Assembly (NCBI RefSeq): GCF_024170285.1 | Contig: NZ_JALJXV010000003.1 | Span: forward strand, 124,001-188,000 | Length of the DNA: 64,000 nucleotides | Reading direction: 5' to 3' | DNA from: Natronocella acetinitrilica | GTDB taxonomy: Bacteria; Pseudomonadota; Gammaproteobacteria; Nitrococcales; Aquisalimonadaceae | In this document: piece after piece, positions 15,442 through 23,017 of the stretch | How positions within the stretch are numbered: the stretch's first letter is position 1 | Layout: each line of letters begins with the position of its first letter | The notes under the pieces: generated by a model | Seen by the model: the letters and a program-made list of their open reading frames with translations, nothing else | Databases searched by the model: none | Told to the model about the DNA's origin: nothing | Position numbers and translations under genes: made by a program

Positions 15442-17384
15442 GCGCGCTTGAGAAGGCCGAGGCGCAGCGACTGCGCCTTGAGCGCTGCCGCGAGCGCTTC
15501 GGGCGCATGGAGGGCGTGCGCGAGCGCCTTATCGAGGAGAAGGCCGGACTCATCCTCTCGCTCGAGCGCGACCGCGCCTATCTCGACCAGAAGGACGCCA
15601 TCCTGGACGTTCTCAATCGTGCCCAGGACAACCTCACCCGCAACAGCCGCGCGCTCTTCGAGGAGTTGCTGACAACGCTGCTGCGCGAGGTCATGCCAGG
15701 CACGCAGGACCGCGTGGTCATCGAGACGGGGGTCAAGAACAATCGCCGCTGGCTCGAGGTGGTGATCGAAACGGGAGAGGGGGAGCGGCTACGCCGCGAG
15801 AGCGTGCTGCGGGACAAGGGCGGCAGCGTACAGAATCTCCTCTCTATCGGGCTGCGCTTCATTGTGCTTGCACGAAGCCGCGAGCGCCGTCTCCTTGTCC
15901 TCGACGAACCCGACTGCTGGCTGCGCGAGGACTACGTCCCGGCGCTCGCGCGCGCCATGGGCGAACTCGCCCGGCGGATCGGCGTACAGGTGCTCTACGT
16001 CAGCCACCACAAGCCAGCACTGCTCGCCCCCTTCGGCCGTGTGCTGCACCTGCGCTGTGCGCGCGGGCAGATCGAGGTGGAGGCGAGCGACGCACCTGCG
16101 GACAGCGCATTCGTCGGCTGGGAGGGCGAGGCGGGGGTCGAGGACTGGCTCGAGGGCGTTGGGCTCACTCACATCCGGCTTCGCAACGTCCGCCAGCATG
16201 CGAGCACCCGACTGGCACTCTCGCCGGGGCTCAACATCATCACCGGCGATAACGACATCGGCAAGTCGACCATTGTCCACGCGCTGCGCGCGGCGCGAGA
16301 CAATGCGGGCTTTGCCGGGCTGATCGGCCAGCAGGACGACAGCGCCGAGGTGGAGATTGGGCTCGAGGAGGGCCGGACCCTCTGCTATCGCTACCGCCGC
16401 AAGGGCGCCCGCAAGAGTACCTACACGCTGCTCGAGGCCGATGGCAGCGAGATCGCGGCGAGCGACAGCGGCACCGCCGTGCCCGCCTGGGTGAGCGATC
16501 ACCTGGCGATGCCGCCCGCCCCGGACATCGATCTGCACATCGGCGAGCAGGCCGCGCCGCTTTTCATGATCGGCGCGGAGACCTCCACCTACCAGCGCGC
16601 GGAGCTCCTCTCGCTTGGCCGCGAAGGCGATCATGCCGCACGCCTGGTACGCGCCCACACCGAGCGGGTGCGCCAGTGCCGCCAGGAGGTGGCACGCGCT
16701 GAGCGCGCGCTCCGCGGGGTCAAGCTGCAACTCGCAACCCTTCGGGGCATCGATGAGCGGATCACCGCCCTGCGAGCGCTCGCCGAGCGGATGCAGGCGA
16801 GTGCGGCAGCACGCGAGCGCGCCGCGGCGATCCGCCAGAGCGGCCAGGCCATCGCCGCGAACGCGGCGCGCCTGGGTGCACTGGCAAGCCTGCCGCAGGG
16901 CCCGATTGCGCCCGAGGCGGGGCTTGATGCGGCAGCCCGCGAGCGCCCCGGGCGCCTGTACGCGACCATGGCGAGGCTCGAGGTGCTCACTGCCAGGGCG
17001 AAAGCCATCCGCGCACTGCCGGGGCCGCTCGCCGAGCGCAAGCTCGACACAGGGCGCCCGCGGGCAATTGCCCGGTTGGGCCGGGATCTCGGCAGGCTCA
17101 GCGCCCGCATCGAGGCCCTGGCCGGCGTCGAGAGCCTGACCCTTCCCGCGGCACGGGCGGCCCGCGATACGGCGCTGATGCGCTCTCTGGTCGAGCGCTC
17201 CGCCGCGATCGAACGCCAGGTGGCGGAGAGCGCGCGTGCGAGCGAGGAGGGTGCCAGGCGGCTTGCCGCGATCGATGACGAGCGCGCGGCGCTCATGACC
17301 GAGGCCGGCGGGCACTGCCCGCTCTGCCTGCGCCCGCAGACGGACGCAGGGCATCATCACCACCACGGGGGGCGCATTGCATGA
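15438..17384 (+). CDS. Circularly permuted SbcC/Rad50-like SMC ATPase
   Basis: A 648-aa ATPase with SMC/Rad50 parts in reversed order. Residues 1-75 are a charged helix leading into a C-lobe: the signature-like DKGGSVQNLLSIGLRFIVLA (126-145), Walker B LLVLDEP (152-158, D156 and E157) and the H-loop YVSHH (187-191). Only then comes the N-lobe: THIRLRNVRQH (244-254) and Walker A GDNDIGKST (270-278). A long coiled coil follows from about 400 and the protein ends in GHCPLCLRPQ (C627, C630), a Rad50-type zinc hook, plus a His-rich tail. Canonical Rad50/SbcC runs N-lobe, coil, hook, coil, C-lobe, so this looks like a permutation at the hook. GTG start with GTGA overlap; ATGA overlap to the partner gene. 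Predicted DNA-end or structure-processing ATPase. Confidence 0.8.
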   Translation: MSALEKAEAQRLRLERCRERFGRMEGVRERLIEEKAGLILSLERDRAYLDQKDAILDVLNRAQDNLTRNSRALFEELLTTLLREVMPGTQDRVVIETGVKNNRRWLEVVIETGEGERLRRESVLRDKGGSVQNLLSIGLRFIVLARSRERRLLVLDEPDCWLREDYVPALARAMGELARRIGVQVLYVSHHKPALLAPFGRVLHLRCARGQIEVEASDAPADSAFVGWEGEAGVEDWLEGVGLTHIRLRNVRQHASTRLALSPGLNIITGDNDIGKSTIVHALRAARDNAGFAGLIGQQDDSAEVEIGLEEGRTLCYRYRRKGARKSTYTLLEADGSEIAASDSGTAVPAWVSDHLAMPPAPDIDLHIGEQAAPLFMIGAETSTYQRAELLSLGREGDHAARLVRAHTERVRQCRQEVARAERALRGVKLQLATLRGIDERITALRALAERMQASAAARERAAAIRQSGQAIAANAARLGALASLPQGPIAPEAGLDAAARERPGRLYATMARLEVLTARAKAIRALPGPLAERKLDTGRPRAIARLGRDLGRLSARIEALAGVESLTLPAARAARDTALMRSLVERSAAIERQVAESARASEEGARRLAAIDDERAALMTEAGGHCPLCLRPQTDAGHHHHHGGRIA

Positions 17385-18169
17385 GCGGACACTATCGCGG
17401 CGTGGCAATCCTGCCGGACCTGCTTCTTGGCAGCCTGCGCGGCGGGGATGCGCCAGGCGCGGCGGCGCTGACCGCGCTGGGGGTCTTCCTCGAGGAGGCG
17501 GCGGCGGAGCGTTTGCGACCGGTGCTCTTCGGGCGCACGCTGCTGCGCTGGTCGGACAGTAGCGCCTGGGCCGCGCTGATCGAGGCGATCGCCGGGCGCG
17601 ACGTGGCGGTGATGCCGGCCGATCACCGCGGCGCCCCGATGGGCGAGGCCCAGGACCTGCTCGCCATCCTCTCGGTGAGCGGTGTGGCGACGGTCGGCCT
17701 CAGCGTGCCGATCGGCGATGGGCAGACGCTCGCCTTCGCGGCGGCGCGCGAGACGCGTGCGCCCGGGCTTTGGCTGCGGGGTGAGGATGGCGAGGAGGCG
17801 CCGCTCATCCTGCGCGGTGAAGGCGGCTATGGCATTCGCGAGGAGGGGATTGCCTGCTATCTCGTCTGGCAGCGCGAGGGCGGCGCGACGGGGCTGATCG
17901 AGCACCGGCCGCTGGACCTGGAACCCCTTGAGGAGCCGCAGGGCGAGGCCCATCCGGATGCGCTGATCGAGCGCCTTGGCGGCCAGGCGAGCGCCTTTGC
18001 GCTGGCACTCGCAGAAGCCTCCGGGCGCGGCGAGCATGCGGGCGATGATGACGGCCGGGGCAGGCTTATTGATGAGATTGAGCAGGTGCTCGATGGGCTG
18101 GGCGCGGAGGAGTTACTCCGCGCCCAGGTGGGGGAGCTGCTTGAGGCCGCGATGGCGTCCAGCGACTAG
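17381..18169 (+). CDS. Predicted inactive Mre11/SbcD-like protein
   Basis: A 262-aa protein encoded directly after the Rad50-like ATPase (ATGA overlap), the place where sbcD/mre11 partners sit. The pattern follows a calcineurin-type phosphoesterase: VAILPDLLLGS (8-18) for SDxHLG, VLFGRTLLRW (48-57) for the AGDxFD strand, VAVMPADHRG (75-84) for the PGNHD motif, and a distal segment ending EEGIACYLVW and HRPLDLEPL like the SbcD capping domain. Nearly every metal ligand is replaced: D13 is kept but its His is Leu, GD is GR, and GNHD is ADHR with only the His kept. It is likely a non-catalytic partner. The acidic C-terminal helix could bind the ATPase coil. The assignment rests on pattern and context, not a search. 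Confidence 0.45.
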   Translation: MSGHYRGVAILPDLLLGSLRGGDAPGAAALTALGVFLEEAAAERLRPVLFGRTLLRWSDSSAWAALIEAIAGRDVAVMPADHRGAPMGEAQDLLAILSVSGVATVGLSVPIGDGQTLAFAAARETRAPGLWLRGEDGEEAPLILRGEGGYGIREEGIACYLVWQREGGATGLIEHRPLDLEPLEEPQGEAHPDALIERLGGQASAFALALAEASGRGEHAGDDDGRGRLIDEIEQVLDGLGAEELLRAQVGELLEAAMASSD

Positions 18170-18177
18170 CCGCACAC

Positions 18178-19332
18178 TCAGGGTGTTGGCGGTGCCGGCT
18201 CGCTGCCACCCTTGCGAAGACCACCCATCAGGGTCTTGAAGAGCTTGGCGAGCGTCTCGGCGAGCGCGGCGGCGGCCTTCTGGAGCGCCTCCATCTGCTT
18301 ACGCAGCGGCCCGTGCTTCTGCTCGCTGGCAAAGCGGTTCATGTCATCGGCGAGGCTCTTGCCGAGCTTGCTCTGCTCGAGGACGCGCTGGCGGGTTTCC
18401 TCGCTGAGCTTCGCGCCAGGGGCGTTTAGCTTTTCAAGCCGCTGCATCTCCTTGCCGTAGCGATCAAGACCGACCGGCAGGCGGCCTGCCAGGCGGCGCA
18501 TGGCGCGATCGCTGAGCGGGTTGCCCTTGGCGTCCACACCGAGCTCGATCTGCTGGAGATTGGCGCGAAGGGCCTTGCGGCTGCCGTCGAGGCGGTTCAG
18601 CTTGGCGCCAACCGCGGTTTCAAGGTTGAAGGGCCTCGCCGGGCGGGTCAGCGTGCGAATCGCCGTCGCCACCGGGGAGGCGAGCATGCTGAGCGCACCG
18701 ATGACCGAGGGCGGACCGGGCGGCTGCTTCTCCTTCCCCTTCTCCTCGGGCGAGGCCACTGGCTCCTCGCCGTCCAGCCGGTTGGCCGCAGGCGAGCCCG
18801 GCTCGGCGCGCGCCTCCGGGGCCGCCTCGGCAGCGGCGCTCGCGGCCTGGCTCGCAAAGGCAGCCGGCTCCGGCGGCGGGCCAAAGACGTTCAGTCCCGA
18901 GAGCTCGTCGACCTTGCGCAGCGTGAGCTTGTCCTTCCCGGAGAGCGGGCGGATGGCCTCGGCGAGACGGTCAACCACCGCACACTCATCGCCGCGGGAT
19001 GCACCCTTGGTGCGGCAGACGTTCAGCACCGTCTCGAGATCGGCCCGCGTGATCGCGGTATCGAGCCCGAGGTGTGGCTTTGGCAGGCCCTCGATCGACA
19101 TTGCGAGGATCTCGTCCGGGGAGAAGTTGAAGTCGGGGTCGGGGCCATCGGCCTCACCGCCCGCCTCTGCCCCAAACGGGGTCTCCGAGTCATACTCGGG
19201 GCCCGATGGAACCTCGGGGCCGAACTCGGGTGGCGGCTCGGGGCCGAAGTCCGGCATCTCCTGGTCCATGTCGTCCAGAGATGGCGGCACATCGGCGGTA
19301 TCGCGGAAAATCTTGTCCTGGTCCTGCGCCAT
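18178..19332 (-). CDS. Hypothetical acidic, proline-rich protein
   Basis: A 384-aa protein of unknown function. Residues 1-75 are acidic and Pro/Gly-rich (repeated GPE and PEP motifs) and probably disordered. A helical unit follows with two Cys (NVCRTKG and DECAVV, about 103-120), then an Ala/Pro/Glu-rich linker (about 155-215), and a basic helical C-terminal half with coiled-coil character ending in a short Pro-rich tail. No signal peptide or membrane segment. It converges on the SMC operon, with only 8 nt between the stops. The gap upstream (19333-19405) is AT-rich and may hold its promoter. The domain plan, disordered acidic head with a basic helical body, would suit a scaffold or chaperone-type protein. 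Confidence 0.55.
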   Translation of the reverse strand: MAQDQDKIFRDTADVPPSLDDMDQEMPDFGPEPPPEFGPEVPSGPEYDSETPFGAEAGGEADGPDPDFNFSPDEILAMSIEGLPKPHLGLDTAITRADLETVLNVCRTKGASRGDECAVVDRLAEAIRPLSGKDKLTLRKVDELSGLNVFGPPPEPAAFASQAASAAAEAAPEARAEPGSPAANRLDGEEPVASPEEKGKEKQPPGPPSVIGALSMLASPVATAIRTLTRPARPFNLETAVGAKLNRLDGSRKALRANLQQIELGVDAKGNPLSDRAMRRLAGRLPVGLDRYGKEMQRLEKLNAPGAKLSEETRQRVLEQSKLGKSLADDMNRFASEQKHGPLRKQMEALQKAAAALAETLAKLFKTLMGGLRKGGSEPAPPTP

Positions 19333-19405
19333 CGGAGCGCCTCCCTGTGTCTCGATTAGTTTCGCTCTTATTATTTTAATATATTTTCAGGAATCTCGCC
19401 ATGTA

Positions 19406-20542
19406 CTACTCGCGCGGCGGATCAATCATCGCGGCCAGGCGGAGGGCGGCGAGGTACTCGAGCTGCTGGCCCTCGCGGTAGCGCCTGGCGGCGAGCCAGA
19501 CGTGCTGTGCGAGGAGCCGGGCGTAGATGCGCTGGACCTGCTCGGGGTTGGTGAGCTTGCCATCGGCGAGCACCTCCATCAGCGACTTCTCGGCGTCGTC
19601 GCGGTAGGTCAGTGCCATGCCGGAGATCACCACCATGGCGTAGCTGCTGAGCCCGTCCTCGCCGGGCACGCGCTCACCAATCAGGCGAAGCATGGTGGCG
19701 TAGGCGGCATTCCTGAAGAGCACCTTGCGCATCTCGCCGACGATCATCTCGTTGGTGGGCGCGCTGGTGCTGAGGCTGCTCTCGCCAGGCGGCGTGGCAA
19801 GCCGGATGAAGTCCTCGGCGGCCTGCTGCATGTCGGCGTCAAAGGTCAGCGTCTCGGCGGCGTGGCCAATGATGAGCCCGGCATCCGTGGAGGACTCGGG
19901 GTTGACCAGCGCAGCCGACTGCGGGTCGTCCCGGGAGACGCCCGGGCGGTGCGGCAGTCCGGCGCGGGCGAGGATCGCCGCCTCGCGCTCGCGATTGGGG
20001 TGGAGCACGTACTGGCTCGACGCCCCCGGGGCACTCCCCTGCGGCGGTGTCTCCCCGCGCACGGCGGCGAGCGCCCGTGCGGCGGCCGCCTCGATGGCAA
20101 GCGTGCTCTCCTCGCTCGCCTCCTGATTCCGCCCGGAGACATAGTCCCAGGCCGCGCAGGCGGCCTCCTCGGTGCTGATGGTGTAGCTCACCTCCTCACA
20201 CGCGTAGGGATTCGGCGAGGCGCCGGCGAGCGCCACCTCGTTGTGCAGATCGGTCATCCGCTGATTGATCCGGGTGATGAGGTTGGTGGTGTCCTCGTTG
20301 GTGCGCTCGATCTCTCGCGCGCGGTCATCGGAGGCCGACGCCATCGACTGCTCCTGGGTCATCAGCTTCTCGGCGAAGATCTGTGCGCTCAGCATGTTCT
20401 GCGCGACATTGATCGCAAGGTTCGCGAGATCGAGCGTCGGGAAGGCGGCTGCTTCGAGCGCACGGGGCTGCGCGCCGAGGGCGAGCACGCCGGCGAGTGC
20501 GAGTGCGCAGAGCGCACTACGTGCGGATTTTGCAATAGGCAT
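19406..20542 (-). CDS. Periplasmic protein, paralogue of the IcmX/TraW-like protein at 31111
   Basis: A 378-aa protein with a signal peptide (MPIAKSARSALCALALAGVL, cleaved near residue 30). The mature N-terminus, with NLAINVAQNM, AEKLM and then RINQRMTDLHN, aligns by eye with the protein at 31111-32172 (NLAENIVGNM, RINQRATDLHN), and both share a helical C-terminal region. The two are therefore paralogues. The 31111 copy lies beside DotE, IcmV and DotA, so this family is probably a periplasmic part of the type IVB system. This copy sits in another operon, overlapping the upstream gene (20517-21734) by 26 nt. The 20542 start is chosen for the signal peptide; the longer frame has no sense before it. 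Confidence 0.6.
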   Translation of the reverse strand: MPIAKSARSALCALALAGVLALGAQPRALEAAAFPTLDLANLAINVAQNMLSAQIFAEKLMTQEQSMASASDDRAREIERTNEDTTNLITRINQRMTDLHNEVALAGASPNPYACEEVSYTISTEEAACAAWDYVSGRNQEASEESTLAIEAAAARALAAVRGETPPQGSAPGASSQYVLHPNREREAAILARAGLPHRPGVSRDDPQSAALVNPESSTDAGLIIGHAAETLTFDADMQQAAEDFIRLATPPGESSLSTSAPTNEMIVGEMRKVLFRNAAYATMLRLIGERVPGEDGLSSYAMVVISGMALTYRDDAEKSLMEVLADGKLTNPEQVQRIYARLLAQHVWLAARRYREGQQLEYLAALRLAAMIDPPRE

Positions 20543-21734
20543 CGGAGAGTCCCCAGAGTGTGGCAAGCTGGCTGCCGGCCTGCGCTGCGATACGGTCCCA
20601 GTCAGGGGCAAGGTGGGTGAAGAGCGTGCGCCCGCCGCGTGCCTCGCCAAGAAACCGGGCCTCGAAGAGCTGGTAGTCCATCGGCTCGGCGCCGGCATCC
20701 CGTGACCAGGCCTCGAAGGTCGCCTCGTCCATGGCGTTCAGCCGCTCCATCAGCGCCTCGGCCTCCTGCTGCCAGGCGCGGGCGGCGATTGACTGGAGGC
20801 GGACGGCGGCGGCCATGCGCACCCGGCGGTTCTGCCACGGGCGCAACTCCCGGGAGCCCTGCGCCTCACAGAGGCCGGTGATGCTCGCAAGCAGTCGCCC
20901 CTTCAGATAGTCGAGGGTCATCACCGGGTGGTCGTCATAGCCCATGTGGAGCTCGCCCACCAGCTCGAGCAGCTCGGCGCTCGCCTCCGCGTAGCTCGCC
21001 GGCAGGCTCTCGGCGTGCAGGCGCGAGACAAGCTCCGCGCTCCAGGCATCAAAGATGATCTCGGCGCAGTGGGGCAGCACCAGGCGGAAGAGGGCCTGGC
21101 GATCCTGGATATTGGAGCGCTCGCTCCAGTTGTAGGCGACATCCCGGGCCAGCTCGACCGCAATCTCCGCGCTGCGCGAGAGCGACTCCTCGGCGATGCC
21201 GCCAAGATCAAGGTCATCGCATACGGCGCGGATCCGCCGGGCGAGCGGGAGTAGCGCAAGCTTCAGATGCAGCAGGAGATCATCGGAGCTCTCCGAGGCC
21301 TCCCCCTCGAGCACCGGGCGCAGTGTTGCCGCCCCGCCATTCTCGCCGCTCGCCTGCACCTGCGCGGCGAGCGCGCCAAAGTACCCGCGCACGGCCTCAT
21401 CATCGAGCCCGCCGAGGTGTTCGCGCAGCGTCGGATCGGAGAGCACCTCGGCGAGCAGGCGCGCAAGGCGGTGGATCATCATGCCGTGGGTCGCATCATC
21501 GCGCTTCAGTCCGAAGGTCTCGGCGACCGTGGCGATGGCGATCTGATGGACCCGGCAGCCGGCGACCAGGGTCTCGTTGCTTGGCGATGGCAGCTCCGAG
21601 GAGGCCCGAAGCAGCGGCGCGATCTCCCGCAGGGATTGAAGCCACAGCGAGATGCGGCGCAGGAAGTCCCGGCGCTCGCCGAGCCCCTCGCCCTTCTCCT
21701 GTCCCCCGGGGAGTGACTTCGCCCGTGCTGGCAT
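20517..21734 (-). CDS. Hypothetical helical protein
   Basis: A 405-aa protein that I do not recognise. It has no signal peptide or membrane helix and is mostly helical, with many Leu/Ala/Glu helices and a few aromatic-rich segments (AYNWSERSN, GYDDHPVMTLDYL). It begins at ATG 21734 (a GTG one codon earlier is possible), 9 nt after the stop of the gene at 21744, and its 3' end overlaps the exported paralogue at 19406 by 26 nt, so the three genes form one operon on the minus strand. A cytoplasmic component working with the periplasmic protein, or with the secretion system, is possible from context only. Confidence 0.55.
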   Translation of the reverse strand: MPARAKSLPGGQEKGEGLGERRDFLRRISLWLQSLREIAPLLRASSELPSPSNETLVAGCRVHQIAIATVAETFGLKRDDATHGMMIHRLARLLAEVLSDPTLREHLGGLDDEAVRGYFGALAAQVQASGENGGAATLRPVLEGEASESSDDLLLHLKLALLPLARRIRAVCDDLDLGGIAEESLSRSAEIAVELARDVAYNWSERSNIQDRQALFRLVLPHCAEIIFDAWSAELVSRLHAESLPASYAEASAELLELVGELHMGYDDHPVMTLDYLKGRLLASITGLCEAQGSRELRPWQNRRVRMAAAVRLQSIAARAWQQEAEALMERLNAMDEATFEAWSRDAGAEPMDYQLFEARFLGEARGGRTLFTHLAPDWDRIAAQAGSQLATLWGLSDAYCKIRT

Positions 21735-21743
21735 CACGCGCCC

Positions 21744-22376
21744 CTACTCCCTGCCGCCAGGTGCCGGCGAGCGGGCGGCTGCCGGCTCCAGGGCGGCGGC
21801 CACCGCAGGGCGTGCCATGCGCAGGAAGTCATTAAGCTCGGAGCGCCGGGCGTTGAGGGGGCCGGGGTAGGGCAGGATGTGTCCGTTCGGGGGACTCTCC
21901 GGCACGTCGTAGTAGCCGCGCAGCGGGTGCATGCGCACTTGCGGCGCACGACCCGGGGCGGGCTGCGAGAGTGCGAGCGTGCGGCCAATGGCGAGAGCTG
22001 CATAGTGCTCGCGAAGCCCGTCGGGGATATGCGCATCGGCAATGAGGGGCGTTCTGTCATAGCTTGCCCGCGCGACATCGCTGAGGTCCGCGACCTCTGC
22101 TGCATCGCGCACGCTCAGCCGCTCGATCGAGTCATCATCAAAGCAGTACACCGCGTCCCAGATGCGCCCGCCAAGGCTGACCGTGGCGAGCTCGTCACAT
22201 CGCAGCATCAGTGGCCCGAGCCAGGCCGCCGGGTCGATCATGAGCGAGAGCGGCACCGACTCACCCTCGATGGAGAACACCGCGGATGCGAGCAGCGGGT
22301 CGCCGTCAATCACGCGCTCGAAGAGCTCAATGGCATCGAGCACCTTGCGCCGTGTCACCTCTGGTTCCGAACTCAT
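21744..22376 (-). CDS. Hypothetical protein, first gene of minus-strand operon
   Basis: A 210-aa soluble protein of unknown family. Start ATG 22376 has AAGGAG six nt upstream. The N-terminal half is acidic (pattern like an alpha/beta domain with VFSIEGESVPLSLMID and GRIWDAVYCFDDDSIERL), while the C-terminal part is Pro/Arg/Ala-rich and may be flexible. No signal peptide. First of three tightly spaced genes (22376 to 19406). A TATAAT sequence lies in the shared gap with the divergent gene at 22456, but a good -35 is missing on either strand. Confidence 0.5.
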   Translation of the reverse strand: MSSEPEVTRRKVLDAIELFERVIDGDPLLASAVFSIEGESVPLSLMIDPAAWLGPLMLRCDELATVSLGGRIWDAVYCFDDDSIERLSVRDAAEVADLSDVARASYDRTPLIADAHIPDGLREHYAALAIGRTLALSQPAPGRAPQVRMHPLRGYYDVPESPPNGHILPYPGPLNARRSELNDFLRMARPAVAAALEPAAARSPAPGGRE

Positions 22377-22455
22377 CAACCGCTCCTTGCCCGGGCACTG
22401 GTTATTTCCGATGAGCCCATTATAATATCAGGAAAATTAAAAAGCGAGGACACCC

Positions 22456-22929
22456 ATGACCGCGGCCCCAGATTTCACGACCTCCGTTGTCCCGGAGGCA
22501 GCGATGCTGCTGGCACTCTCCCACGAGATGCAGAATTTCAAGGCGCTGTTCCGGGGCACGGTGCGGCGCACCTTCGTGCTCTCCCCCTACCTCTCCGGGG
22601 CGTTCGGGCTGCATTTTGCCACAAGGCAGGCAACACTCGGCGTGCCGGAGGCGATCTACGAGCACTTCATCCATATCCGCTGGCGCGAGGCGGCCGTGCT
22701 GCCTGAGCGCCCTGGGCTCTTTCTCGTGTTCTCCCCGGGCGATGGCCGCGGCGAGCAGCCGCTGGCACTCAGGCTTTTCCTTCGCAGCGCAAGAACCCGC
22801 GCGCTCGCGAGCTACGAGGCACTTCGCCTGGTGCCGATCAGCCCCACCGGGCTGCAGGTCGAGCACGCCAGGTCCGGGGAATTCAGCCTGCCGCTTCGCC
22901 GGCTCAGTGCACTGGACTGGGAGCAGTAG
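22456..22929 (+). CDS. Hypothetical protein
   Basis: A 157-aa soluble protein that I do not recognise. It starts at ATG 22456 after GCGAGGA. The sequence alternates short hydrophobic strands and basic helices (AFGLHFATRQ, LFLVFSPGDG, LRLFLRSARTR), suggesting a small mixed alpha/beta fold with a positively charged face. No signal peptide or membrane segment. It is divergent from the 19.4-22.4 kb operon and followed by the palindromic promoter of clpX, so it appears to be a single-gene unit. The function is unknown. Confidence 0.5.
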   Translation: MTAAPDFTTSVVPEAAMLLALSHEMQNFKALFRGTVRRTFVLSPYLSGAFGLHFATRQATLGVPEAIYEHFIHIRWREAAVLPERPGLFLVFSPGDGRGEQPLALRLFLRSARTRALASYEALRLVPISPTGLQVEHARSGEFSLPLRRLSALDWEQ

Positions 22930-22959
22930 GGGGCTGACTGTCCGCGTCAGTCTTTTTAT

Positions 22960-22991
22960 TGATTGACAAATATTGTCAATCACCCTATGAT
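22960..22991 (+). promoter_or_regulatory. clpX promoter with overlapping palindromic operator
   Basis: TTGACA (22963-22968), 17 nt, TATGAT (22986-22991), 27 nt before the clpX ATG. A perfect 9-bp inverted repeat, TGATTGACA / TGTCAATCA with AATAT between (22960-22982), covers the -35 box and most of the spacer. A dimeric repressor bound there would block the polymerase. The regulator is not identified. Confidence 0.7.
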
Positions 22992-23017
22992 GCAGTGAAC
23001 TGGGAGGAGGAGTTCGC

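Noticed and set aside
18500-20620. Plus-strand ORF of about 700 codons across two minus-strand genes and the gap between them
   Set aside because: The Ser/Gly/Arg-rich translation shows no motif. The minus strand encodes a signal peptide and conserved motifs, and the plus-strand ORF crosses an AT-rich promoter gap.
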